Part shown: positions 18,746-27,101 of the stretch, piece after piece
Position numbering within the stretch: position 1 is the stretch's first letter
Layout of the letters: the number at the start of each line of letters is the position of its first letter
NCBI RefSeq assembly: GCF_001466725.1
Contig: NZ_CP013650.1
Location: 3,906,001 to 3,970,000 of the forward strand
DNA length: 64,000 nucleotides
Origin: Lacimicrobium alkaliphilum
Lineage (GTDB): Bacteria > Pseudomonadota > Gammaproteobacteria > Enterobacterales > Alteromonadaceae
Direction: 5' to 3'
Notes under the pieces: generated by a model
Told to the model about the DNA's origin: nothing
Databases searched by the model: none
What the model saw: only the letters and a program-made list of their open reading frames with translations
Made by a program: the position numbers and the translations under genes

Positions 18746-19083
18746 TTGGCACACGGCTGCCTTGAATTCCCATATGGGAAATGTAAGGGGTCAGAAATGT
18801 AAGGGGTCACAGAATGTAAGGGGTCATGTAAGGGGTCATGTAAGGGGTCAGGTCTTGCATTGGGGTCATGTAAGGGGTCAGGTCTTGCATTGTGCAAGAA
18901 ATGTAAGGGGTCAGGTCTTGGTCATGTAAGGGGTCAGGTCTTGCATTGAGTGTAAGGGGTCAGGTCTTGCATTGTGCAGAATGCAGAATGTCCGGGGTCA
19001 GTGTAAGGGGTCAGGTCTTGCATTGTGCAGAATGCAAAATGTCCGCAATTGGCACACAGGTGCCTTGAATTCCCATATGTGAA
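18746..19083. repeat. Compound short-repeat array bounded by 35-bp direct repeats
   Basis: The unit TGTAAGGGGTCA occurs ten times between 18782 and 19013 (starts 18782, 18798, 18815, 18827, 18839, 18869, 18902, 18925, 18951, 19002). The last six copies continue into GGTCTTG, mostly GGTCTTGCATTG, some further into TGCAGAATG. The array is flanked by a 35-bp direct repeat at 18746-18780 and 19049-19083 (32 of 35 identical). That repeat holds the palindromes TTCCCATATGGGAA (left copy) and GGCAC/GTGCC (right copy). Spacing is irregular and there are no unique spacers, so it is not CRISPR. It looks like a dispersed, REP-like element that has expanded by slippage or nested insertion. No transposase is adjacent. 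Confidence 0.8.
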
Positions 19084-19181
19084 CTCAAGGCTCAAAGCTG
19101 ACTGTCAGATTATGCCGGGCTATGCACATGGGATGTGTCACATGGAGTTAGACCGAATCCAAATAATCTGACCTGATTCCC

Positions 19182-20603
19182 TTATCCCTGCATATCTTCC
19201 AGTTCGGTGCCTTTGGTTTCATGCACCATTTTCACCACAAACAGGATAGAAATCAGCGCTCCCAGGGTATACAGGCCATAGGCCCCTGCCAGACCGATAC
19301 CAGTGAGGAGCAGAGGGAAGGTCATGGTAATCAGAAAATTACTGCCCCACTGGGCTAACCCACTGACCGCCAGCCCCGAGCCGCGAATCTGATTGGGGAA
19401 CATTTCACCCAGCATCACCCACATCACCGGGCCCCAGGACATATTAAAGAAAAACACATAGGCATTGGCACTGATCAGCGCCAGCGGCCCCCACTCGCCC
19501 ATCACCAGTTTTCCTGCTCCATCCGTATCAGCGTTGGAAAAGGCCACCACCATCAGGCCTAAGGTCAGTGTCATCCCCACCGATCCCCATTTCAGCAGCG
19601 GTTTACGGCCAATCTTGTCGATCACCATCAGGGTAATCACACAAGCGGCGATACTCAGGCCACCGCTAATCACATTGATCAGCAAGGCATCGGATTCGGA
19701 AAAACCCACCGCCTGCCACAGCACCGCACCGTAATAAAATACCACGTTAATCCCCACCAGTTGCTGGAAGGTGGCCAGACCAATGCCCACCCAGACGATA
19801 CGGCGCACTTTGCCGGTCTGGCGGCTGATTAAATCGGCAAAACGGGGCTTATGATCATCGGCCAGTGACGCGTTAATTTCATCGATTTTACGCTGTGCGG
19901 CCGTGCTGCCGTACAGCCTTGTCAGTACCTGCTTCGCTATTTCACTGTGACCTTTGAGCACCAGAAAACGGGGGCTTTCGGGAATAAACAGCAACATCAA
20001 TAAAAACAACGTCGCGGGGATCAGTTCCATCCAGAACATCCAGCGCCAGGCGCTAAAATCCATCCACAGCACAGCCGTCGAGGCACCGGCAAACTCGGCC
20101 AGCAGATAGTTACTGCAAAAAGACAAAAACAGGCCGCTGATAATGGCAATTTGCTGAATAGTGGTGAGCATCCCCCGGTAACGGGCCGGAGCCACTTCGG
20201 AAATATAAGCCGGGGCCATCACCGACGCACCGCCCACAGCCAGTCCGCCCAGAACCCGGTACAACACAAATTCCAGTGAACTTCCTGCTATACCTGAGCC
20301 CCAGGCGCTGACCACAAAACAAATGGCGGCGATACGCAGCAGCGTCCGACGTCCATATATATCTGCCAGCCTACCAGCGAAGAAAGCCCCCACCGCACAA
20401 CCGAGCAACATACTGGAAACATTAAATCCAGTGCCGACACTTTGAGAGTTAAAGGCCTGTTGCAGACCATCCACCGTGCCATTGATGACGCCACTGTCAA
20501 AACCAAACAGAAAACCGCCGATGGTGGCAACGATGCTGATAAACAGAATAAAGCCCTGGTTGTCTTTATCCTGAGTCGCTGAACTTTCAATACTCTGTTG
20601 CAA
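19182..20603 (-). CDS. Sugar porter family MFS symporter (XylE/GalP-like)
   Basis: A 12-helix major facilitator of the sugar porter family, about 473 residues. Signature motifs are present: GGFLFGFDSGVING in TM1, DIYGRR after TM2, PESPRFL after TM6, QQLVGINVVFYYG in TM7, DKIGRKPLL after TM8 and HETKGTEL after TM12. It should bring a monosaccharide into the cytosol with protons; D-xylose is the natural guess beside xylan genes. The open frame begins with an ATG at 20645, which has no ribosome site; a TTG at 20603 follows GGAGAG with 6-base spacing and gives a more normal N-terminus, so it is used here. It is transcribed divergently from the GH8 operon. Confidence 0.88.
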   Translation of the reverse strand: MQQSIESSATQDKDNQGFILFISIVATIGGFLFGFDSGVINGTVDGLQQAFNSQSVGTGFNVSSMLLGCAVGAFFAGRLADIYGRRTLLRIAAICFVVSAWGSGIAGSSLEFVLYRVLGGLAVGGASVMAPAYISEVAPARYRGMLTTIQQIAIISGLFLSFCSNYLLAEFAGASTAVLWMDFSAWRWMFWMELIPATLFLLMLLFIPESPRFLVLKGHSEIAKQVLTRLYGSTAAQRKIDEINASLADDHKPRFADLISRQTGKVRRIVWVGIGLATFQQLVGINVVFYYGAVLWQAVGFSESDALLINVISGGLSIAACVITLMVIDKIGRKPLLKWGSVGMTLTLGLMVVAFSNADTDGAGKLVMGEWGPLALISANAYVFFFNMSWGPVMWVMLGEMFPNQIRGSGLAVSGLAQWGSNFLITMTFPLLLTGIGLAGAYGLYTLGALISILFVVKMVHETKGTELEDMQG

Positions 20604-20787
20604 AAGATACTCTCCGTTGGCACATAGATTCAGAAAATCCAGCATATGTTTTATTTGCGGCCAATAACAGCAGGTAGCGGCCAGGTTGTTAAAAAAGATA
20701 ATTATTCCAGAACATTCCGTTAACGCACTGGTCTGCCCGACATTGTATGGTTGGGCCTGATTACAGCCACAAACATGATTCGCGCTT

Positions 20788-22119
20788 ATGACTTCAAACC
20801 CCCTTCAGTTTATTTGTTCGGCCCTGCTCAGGCTCACCGGCAGCATAGCCCTGTTAGTCCTGCTAAGTAGCTGCGCAAATAAGCCATCAACTGAAGCTGA
20901 AACTCTCACCACCGCTGGCGCGATCTCTGGCAACTACCCGAATTTGTTCGCCGGGGCCGGCTACAGCCAGGCCGATATTGACAATAAAATTGCAAGCGCC
21001 TTTACGCAATTATTTTACGGCGACAGGGATACACAACGGGTCTACTACCAAGATGGCCATAATAGCCATGGCCCTAAAGCCTATATCGAAGATATCAATA
21101 ATCAGGATGTACGCTCAGAAGGCATGTCCTATGGCATGATGATCGCTGTACAGCTGGACAAACAACAGGAATTTAATGCCCTGTGGAACTGGGCCGTGAG
21201 TCATACTTATCAGGACGATCCCAGCCATCCGGCATACGGATATTTTGCCTGGTCAGTGCGCCCCGATGGCACCATCATTGATCCCATGCCTGCACCTGAT
21301 GGCGAAGAATATTTCGCCACGGCCTTGTATTTTGCCTCGGTGCGCTGGGGGGATGGTGAAGGTATTTTTAATTATCAGGCTCAGGCCGACAATCTGCTTA
21401 CCCATATGCGCCACCGCGAGATCATCACCGGCACCACCATAAAAGGTCAACAAAGCGCCACTAACCTGTTTCATCCGGAATACGCCATGGTGCGCTTTAC
21501 ACCGGATCTGGCCCACTCAGAACATACTGATGCCTCCTATCATCTGCCTGCCTTTTACGAAGTCTGGGCCAGAGTGGGCCCAAAGGCCGACCGGGCATTC
21601 TGGAAGCGGGCAGCGCATGCAAGCCGTGATTATTTCAGCCTCGCTGCCCATCCCAAAACGGGCCTGACGCCGGACTATGGTAATTTTGATGGCAGCCCCT
21701 GGGCGGCCCCCTGGCGACCGGAATCAAAAGATTTTCGTTTTGATGCCTGGCGCACCGCCATGAACTGGTCTTTTGACTGGAGCTGGTGGCGACAGGATCC
21801 CCGTGCCCGGCAGCTTAGTGACAGATTACAGGCCTTTTTTGCCAGCGAAGGCCTGGACAATTATGTCAGCCAGTACAGTCTCGATGGCAAAAAACTGGAT
21901 AACGCTCAGACCACAGGTCTGGTGGCCATGAATGCAGTGGCCAGCCTCGCAGCCACCCGCCCGGTGGCGGAAGATTTTGTCCATGCCCTGTGGCAGCAGA
22001 GCATACCCGCTGGCCGGCATCGCTACTATGATGGCATGTTGTATATGATGGCTCTGCTGCATGTCAGCGGGCAGTATCAGGCCTGGCTTCCCACTCAACT
22101 GAATGAGCAACAACCATGA
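20788..22119 (+). CDS. GH8 reducing-end xylose-releasing exo-oligoxylanase (probable), lipoprotein
   Basis: A 443-residue family GH8 enzyme. The general acid is in RSEGMSYGMM (E111), and FDAWRTAMNW (D319) supplies the probable base. The compact GH8 fold and the xylan setting fit reducing-end exo-oligoxylanase (Rex) rather than endoglucanase. The N-terminus has a lipobox ending in LLSSC (C29), so it is probably anchored in the periplasm. It is the first gene of a rightward operon, overlapping the GPH symporter gene by 4 bases. It would shorten linear xylo-oligosaccharides from the reducing end. Endo-xylanase activity is the main alternative. No clear Shine-Dalgarno sequence precedes the ATG. 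Confidence 0.85.
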   Translation: MTSNPLQFICSALLRLTGSIALLVLLSSCANKPSTEAETLTTAGAISGNYPNLFAGAGYSQADIDNKIASAFTQLFYGDRDTQRVYYQDGHNSHGPKAYIEDINNQDVRSEGMSYGMMIAVQLDKQQEFNALWNWAVSHTYQDDPSHPAYGYFAWSVRPDGTIIDPMPAPDGEEYFATALYFASVRWGDGEGIFNYQAQADNLLTHMRHREIITGTTIKGQQSATNLFHPEYAMVRFTPDLAHSEHTDASYHLPAFYEVWARVGPKADRAFWKRAAHASRDYFSLAAHPKTGLTPDYGNFDGSPWAAPWRPESKDFRFDAWRTAMNWSFDWSWWRQDPRARQLSDRLQAFFASEGLDNYVSQYSLDGKKLDNAQTTGLVAMNAVASLAATRPVAEDFVHALWQQSIPAGRHRYYDGMLYMMALLHVSGQYQAWLPTQLNEQQP

Positions 22120-23651
22120 CCAGCAGTACCGACACCCTTGCCGCAAATGATCAACAGGCCCGGATAACGACCGATACGGAGAAACTCAGTGTTACCGAAA
22201 AGGTTGGTTACAGCCTCGGCGACCTGGCCGCCAATCTGATCTTCCAGACTCTGATGACCTTTCTGGCCTTTTTCTATACCGATGTGTATAAGATCCCCGC
22301 CGGTGCGGCAGCGACCATTATTTTTACCGGTGGCATTATCGGCGCCTTTTTCAATCCCGTAATGGGCATCATTGCCGACCGGACCCAGACCCGCTGGGGC
22401 AAGTTCCGCCCCTGGATCCTGTGGACCTCCATTCCCTTTGGTGTCATTGCCCTGTTGGCATTCAGTACACCGGCGTTCAGCCCCGAGGGCAAGATCATTT
22501 ATGCCTTTGTTACCTATGTGATCCTGGTGCTGGTTTATTCTGCCAATAACCTGCCCTATTCGGCCTTAAGCGGGGTACTGACCGGCAATATGGCTGATCG
22601 CAACAGCCTGTCGGCTTACCGTTTCGTGGCGGTGATGGTTGCGCAGTTTATTATTCAGGCACTGTTACTGCCGCTGGTTCTGATTCTCGGCGATGGCGAC
22701 AAGGCGGTGGGCTTCGAGAATACCATGACCCTGTTTGCCTGCGTGGGGATTGTGTTTTTTCTGATCACCTTTATTACCACTAAAGAGCGAGTGCTTACTA
22801 TCGCCACAAAGGGTTCCAGTATTAAAGAAGATATTGGTGATCTGGTACGTAACAAGCCCTGGGCCATTATGCTGGTGGTGACAGTACTGGTGTTTATTAC
22901 CCTGTCTCTGAAAGGCGGCATGTATATTTTCTATTTTGAACATTATCTGAGTGATCAGCACACTGCACGCTTCCTTGAAGATATCGGTTTTAATGCGTTT
23001 ATTGCAGGGCTGAACACAGTACTCACCGGTATGGGGCTGAATGAATTTCTGTGGCCCAAAGACGCCGCAACCTCAGGGTTTAGTCTGTTCAATGCCGGCG
23101 GTATCATCTGCATGATCCTCGGCATAGGCTTTTCCAAATTTCTGGCAGACCGCTTTGGCAAGCGGGATGTGTTTGCCGCCGCCCTGTTTCTCTCCAGTCT
23201 GTTTATTCTGGTGTTTTATCTTTTCCCGCCTGATGCCACAGGCCTGGTATTTCTGTCGCAGTTATTACATGGCTTTTTCTATGGCATCACCATCCCATTG
23301 CTATGGGCGATGATTGCCGATGTGGCCGATTATTCTGAGTGGAAGAATCACCGCCGGGCCACCGCCATTATCTTTTCAGCCATGATTTTCGGCCTCAAAC
23401 TGGGGCTGAGTATCGGCGGCGCGCTGGTTGCCGGTGTACTGGCTCACTACGGCTATGACACCGAACTGACTATTCAGAGCGCCGAGACCGTCAATGGCAT
23501 TCTGCTCTCGGTCAGCCTGTTTGCCGCCCTGCCCTTTTTGCTCGCAGTGGGCTGCATGTTTCTGTACGAGATCAACAAACGCAAAGAAATTCAGATAGAG
23601 CACGAGCTGAGCAGCCGACGTTCAGCCGTGCAAATTCAGACAGGGGAGTAA
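22116..23651 (+). CDS. GPH-family glycoside/pentoside cation symporter
   Basis: A 511-residue membrane protein of the glycoside-pentoside-hexuronide:cation symporter family (MelB/XynP type). EKVGYSLGDLAANL in helix 1 and ADRTQTRWGKFRPWILW in the first cytosolic loop are family hallmarks. It would import xylosides or xylo-oligosaccharides with Na+ or H+. Compared with the second GPH protein (59265) it has an insertion in the middle, around GFNAFIAGLNTVLTGMGLNEFLW, accounting for its extra length. It lies between GH8 and GH43 in the operon: 4-base overlap upstream and 1-base gap downstream. The downstream cytosolic GH43 suits hydrolysis of the imported oligomers. Confidence 0.9.
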   Translation: MTSSTDTLAANDQQARITTDTEKLSVTEKVGYSLGDLAANLIFQTLMTFLAFFYTDVYKIPAGAAATIIFTGGIIGAFFNPVMGIIADRTQTRWGKFRPWILWTSIPFGVIALLAFSTPAFSPEGKIIYAFVTYVILVLVYSANNLPYSALSGVLTGNMADRNSLSAYRFVAVMVAQFIIQALLLPLVLILGDGDKAVGFENTMTLFACVGIVFFLITFITTKERVLTIATKGSSIKEDIGDLVRNKPWAIMLVVTVLVFITLSLKGGMYIFYFEHYLSDQHTARFLEDIGFNAFIAGLNTVLTGMGLNEFLWPKDAATSGFSLFNAGGIICMILGIGFSKFLADRFGKRDVFAAALFLSSLFILVFYLFPPDATGLVFLSQLLHGFFYGITIPLLWAMIADVADYSEWKNHRRATAIIFSAMIFGLKLGLSIGGALVAGVLAHYGYDTELTIQSAETVNGILLSVSLFAALPFLLAVGCMFLYEINKRKEIQIEHELSSRRSAVQIQTGE

Positions 23652-23652
23652 T

Positions 23653-24657
23653 ATGTCAGAATCCGATTATGCCAGCCTGAAAGCAAAGGCAATCTCTCAG
23701 CCGCTGGTAGAGCATATCTATACCGCCGACCCTTCCGCCCATGTGTTCGACGGCCGCATTTATATTTACCCCTCTCATGATATTGATGCTGGCATCCCAT
23801 TCAATGACAACGGCGATCATTTCGGTATGCAGGATTATCACGTATTGTCGATGGATGCCCCGGACAGCCCGGCAACGGATCATGGCGTGGCTCTGCATAT
23901 AAAAGATGTCCCCTGGGCCGAACGGCAGATGTGGGCGCCCGATGCGGCCAGAAAAGGTGACAAATACTATTTCTATTTTCCCGCCAAACGGGCTGACGGC
24001 ATTTTCCAGATCGGCGTCGCCACAGGCGACTCGCCAACCGGGCCGTTTATTCCCCAGCCCGAACCTATTCAGGGCAGTTACTCGATTGACCCGGCCGTAT
24101 TCGAAGACGATGACGGTAGCTTCTATCTGTATTTTGGCGGTATCTGGGGCGGTCAGCTACAGCATTACCGTGACAATCAATACAATGAGCAATACCAGGA
24201 GCCCACTGCCGGTGGGCCCGCTCTTGGCCCCATTGTGGCGAGACTCACCGACGATATGCTGGAGTTTGATGAAGACCCTGTAGAAATTCAGATTCTGGAT
24301 CAGCAGGGCAAGCCGCTACTGGCCGGTGATACCGACAGGCGCTTCTTCGAGGCCTCCTGGATGCACAAATATCAGGGTAAGTACTATTTTTCCTATTCCA
24401 CCGGCGACAGCCACTACATTTGTTACGCCACCGGTGATTCCCCCTATGGCCCCTTCACCTATCAGGGACGGATCTTAGAGCCGGTAGTGGGCTGGACCAC
24501 TCATCACAGCATCTGTGAAGTCCAGGGGAAATGGTATCTGTTCTATCACGATTCGATCCTCTCCGGTGGGGTCACGCATCTGCGCTCGGTGAAAATGGCT
24601 GAAATTCACTATGACTCACAAGGCCGTATTCAGACCTTGCGTCCTTATCAGGAATAA
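23653..24657 (+). CDS. GH43 beta-xylosidase/alpha-arabinofuranosidase, cytosolic
   Basis: A 334-residue five-bladed propeller enzyme. The three GH43 acids are visible: the base in TADPSAHVF (D26), the pKa-modulating aspartate in SIDPAVFEDDDG (D146) and the general acid in FFEASW (E233). The start IYTADPSAHVFDGRIYIYPSHD resembles GH43 subfamily 1. No signal peptide is present, so it acts in the cytosol on oligosaccharides brought in by the symporter encoded one base upstream. GGGGAG precedes the ATG. It would release xylose or arabinose from non-reducing ends; which one cannot be settled from motifs. Confidence 0.9.
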   Translation: MSESDYASLKAKAISQPLVEHIYTADPSAHVFDGRIYIYPSHDIDAGIPFNDNGDHFGMQDYHVLSMDAPDSPATDHGVALHIKDVPWAERQMWAPDAARKGDKYYFYFPAKRADGIFQIGVATGDSPTGPFIPQPEPIQGSYSIDPAVFEDDDGSFYLYFGGIWGGQLQHYRDNQYNEQYQEPTAGGPALGPIVARLTDDMLEFDEDPVEIQILDQQGKPLLAGDTDRRFFEASWMHKYQGKYYFSYSTGDSHYICYATGDSPYGPFTYQGRILEPVVGWTTHHSICEVQGKWYLFYHDSILSGGVTHLRSVKMAEIHYDSQGRIQTLRPYQE

Positions 24658-24669
24658 CAGGAGAAGGTT

Positions 24670-27093
24670 ATGGGTAAGCAACTGCTCTGTGCACTGCTGG
24701 GAGCTGGCATGGTAATCACTGCGCAGGCGGACGACCTGCCCTATTGGGACAGCAGCCTGACCACAGACCAACGGGTCGCAGATTTGCTGTCCCGTATGAC
24801 GCTGGAAGAAAAGGTCGCCCAGTTGCAGACCCTCTGGCACCGACGGCGGGATATGGAAGACGAGCAGCACAGATTTGTGGCAGAAAAAGCCGCGCAAATC
24901 ATGCCTGTTGGTATCGGTCATATCGCCCGGCCCAGCGAGTTCAAAACACCGCGTCAGACCGCCGAATTCAATAATGCCGCCCAGCGCTGGCTCAAAGAAC
25001 AGACCCGTCTGGGCATTCCGGCACTGATGCATGAAGAAGCCCTGCATGGATATGTGGCTTTCGATGCCACCAGTTTCCCACAGGCCATTGCGCTGGCCAG
25101 TAGCTGGTCACCGCAGGATCTGCACGACATCTATGCCCTGGCCGCCAGTGAAATGCGCGCTACCGGTGGCCACTGGGCGCTGACACCTATTCTGGATATT
25201 GCCCGCGATCCACGCTGGGGGCGGATTGAGGAAACCTTTGGTGAAGACCCCTACCTGCAAACCGCTATGGGCGTCGCCGGTGTAAAGGGCTTTCAGGGCC
25301 TGTCATCAGCCAATGCGCCTTTTGCCACCGATAAGGTGGTCGCCACACTGAAACATCTGACCGGCCATGGCCAGCCCCAGGCCGGGGTGAATATTGCCCC
25401 GGCACAAATTGGTCCGCGGGAATTGCACGAGGTGTTCCTGCCCCCCTTTGAGGCGGCGGTAAAACTCTCCTTCGCTGGCAGCATTATGGCTTCCTACAAT
25501 GAAATTGATGGCATTCCATCACATATTAATCAGCCCCTGCTGGAAGACATTGTTCGTCATCAGTGGGGCTTTGACGGCGTAATAGTCAGTGATTACTTCG
25601 CCATACATGAGCTCAACACAAGACACAGTCTTTATGCAAATGAGGCGGAGGCGGCCAGAGCAGCATTGCTGGCCGGGGTGGATATGGAAACCCCGGATCC
25701 CAGGGCCTTTTTGCACCTCGCTGAGCTGGTAAACTCAGGTCAGCTGGATGAGGCCGCGATCGACCGCTCTGTGCGCCGGGTACTGGCGATGAAATTCCGC
25801 CTCGGCTTATTCGAAAATCCCTTTGTGGATGCCAGCCTGGCTGATGAACGGGTCGGCGCCGCGCAACAGCGTGACTTTGCGCGCCAGATAGCAGAAAAAT
25901 CCATGGTGCTGCTTAAAAACGACGGCACCCTGCCGCTGAATGCAGACAAGATCGCAAATCTGGCGGTGATCGGCCCCCATGCCAATGAAACCCTGCTCGG
26001 CGGCTACAGCAGTATTCCACGCCAGACGGTGAACATTGTCGAAGGGCTGCAACAAAAACTGGCCGACAAGGCGCAGGTGCATTATGCCCCCGGCACCATG
26101 CTGATCAAACCTGTGCCGGATATCAGCGAGCGCAGCAAAAAAGCTGGCACTCAGTCGATGCAGCGCTGGAACCATGATCAAATTGTACTGGCCGATGAGA
26201 CTGACCGTCAGGGCCTGTTGGAGCAAGCGGTCAGTCTTGCTCAGAAGGCCGATGCGGTGGTGCTGGTGCTGGGCGAAAACGAAGGCGTGTCCCGGGAGGC
26301 CTGGGGCGATGATCATCTGGGAGACAGAACCCGCCTGCAACTGGTGGGCAATCAGCTTAAACTGGCCAAAGCAGTGCTGGCCACCGGCAAGCCTGTGGTA
26401 CTGGTTCTGACCAACGGCAGGCCGCTGGCCCTGGGCGAACTGGCCGATTCCATGCCGGCAATAATCGAAGCCTGGTATCTGGGCCAGGAAACCGGCAGCG
26501 CGGTGGCCAATGTGTTGTTTGGCGACGTCAGCCCTTCGGGTAAGCTACCCCTTACTTTCCCGCGCAGTGCCGGTCATGTGCCCGCCTATTATAACCATAA
26601 GCCTTCTGCCAAACGGGGTTACCTGTTTGACGATATCAGCCCTCTGTATCCCTTCGGCCATGGCCTGAGTTACAGCCGTTTCGGCTACAGCGATCTGAAG
26701 ATAGATGCCAGCAAGGCCCGGGCCAATGGTGAGGTAAACGTCAGCCTGAAATTAACCAACAGCGGTAAGTACGACGCTACCGAAGTCGTGCAGCTGTATA
26801 TCAACGATCCGGTGGCCAGTGCCACCCGCCCGGTACAAGAGCTCAAAGGCTTTGCCCGGGTGCCACTTAAAGCAGGTGAAAGCGCCACTGTAAACTTTAA
26901 CCTGCCGGTTAACCTGCTGGCCTTTTTCGATATCAATATGAACTGGGTCGTAGAGCCCGGTGACATCAAACTGATGATCGGCAGCTCCTCGGCGGATATT
27001 CGCCTTGAGGACGACATCACAATCAGCGGTGAAAAAACCGATGTCAGTGCCAGTAAGGCCTATCTGAGCCAGTCAGAAATAATCCGGGAGTGA
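24670..27093 (+). CDS. GH3 beta-xylosidase/beta-glucosidase, exported
   Basis: An 807-residue family GH3 enzyme. The N-terminal (alpha/beta)8 domain carries the nucleophile in GVIVSDYFAI (D308) and the substrate-binding KHLTGHGQP motif; the alpha/beta sandwich follows, and a C-terminal fibronectin-III-like domain ends the protein. The N-terminus is a Sec signal peptide ending near AQADD, so it should be periplasmic. GGAGAAGG precedes the ATG. In a xylan operon the likely activity is beta-xylosidase acting on xylo-oligomers, though GH3 proteins of this layout also include beta-glucosidases. The next gene's ATG lies 9 bases after its stop. Confidence 0.9.
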   Translation: MGKQLLCALLGAGMVITAQADDLPYWDSSLTTDQRVADLLSRMTLEEKVAQLQTLWHRRRDMEDEQHRFVAEKAAQIMPVGIGHIARPSEFKTPRQTAEFNNAAQRWLKEQTRLGIPALMHEEALHGYVAFDATSFPQAIALASSWSPQDLHDIYALAASEMRATGGHWALTPILDIARDPRWGRIEETFGEDPYLQTAMGVAGVKGFQGLSSANAPFATDKVVATLKHLTGHGQPQAGVNIAPAQIGPRELHEVFLPPFEAAVKLSFAGSIMASYNEIDGIPSHINQPLLEDIVRHQWGFDGVIVSDYFAIHELNTRHSLYANEAEAARAALLAGVDMETPDPRAFLHLAELVNSGQLDEAAIDRSVRRVLAMKFRLGLFENPFVDASLADERVGAAQQRDFARQIAEKSMVLLKNDGTLPLNADKIANLAVIGPHANETLLGGYSSIPRQTVNIVEGLQQKLADKAQVHYAPGTMLIKPVPDISERSKKAGTQSMQRWNHDQIVLADETDRQGLLEQAVSLAQKADAVVLVLGENEGVSREAWGDDHLGDRTRLQLVGNQLKLAKAVLATGKPVVLVLTNGRPLALGELADSMPAIIEAWYLGQETGSAVANVLFGDVSPSGKLPLTFPRSAGHVPAYYNHKPSAKRGYLFDDISPLYPFGHGLSYSRFGYSDLKIDASKARANGEVNVSLKLTNSGKYDATEVVQLYINDPVASATRPVQELKGFARVPLKAGESATVNFNLPVNLLAFFDINMNWVVEPGDIKLMIGSSSADIRLEDDITISGEKTDVSASKAYLSQSEIIRE

Positions 27094-27101
27094 TACAACA
27101 G

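Noticed and set aside
18670..18897. A 75-codon minus-strand frame with repeated Asp-Pro-Leu-His peptides
   Set aside because: The peptide repeat is just the translation of the TGTAAGGGGTCA DNA repeat; no ribosome site or domain supports a gene.
18746..19083. CRISPR array
   Set aside because: Units are 12-24 bases, abut or nest irregularly, and have no unique spacers of constant length; no cas gene is near.
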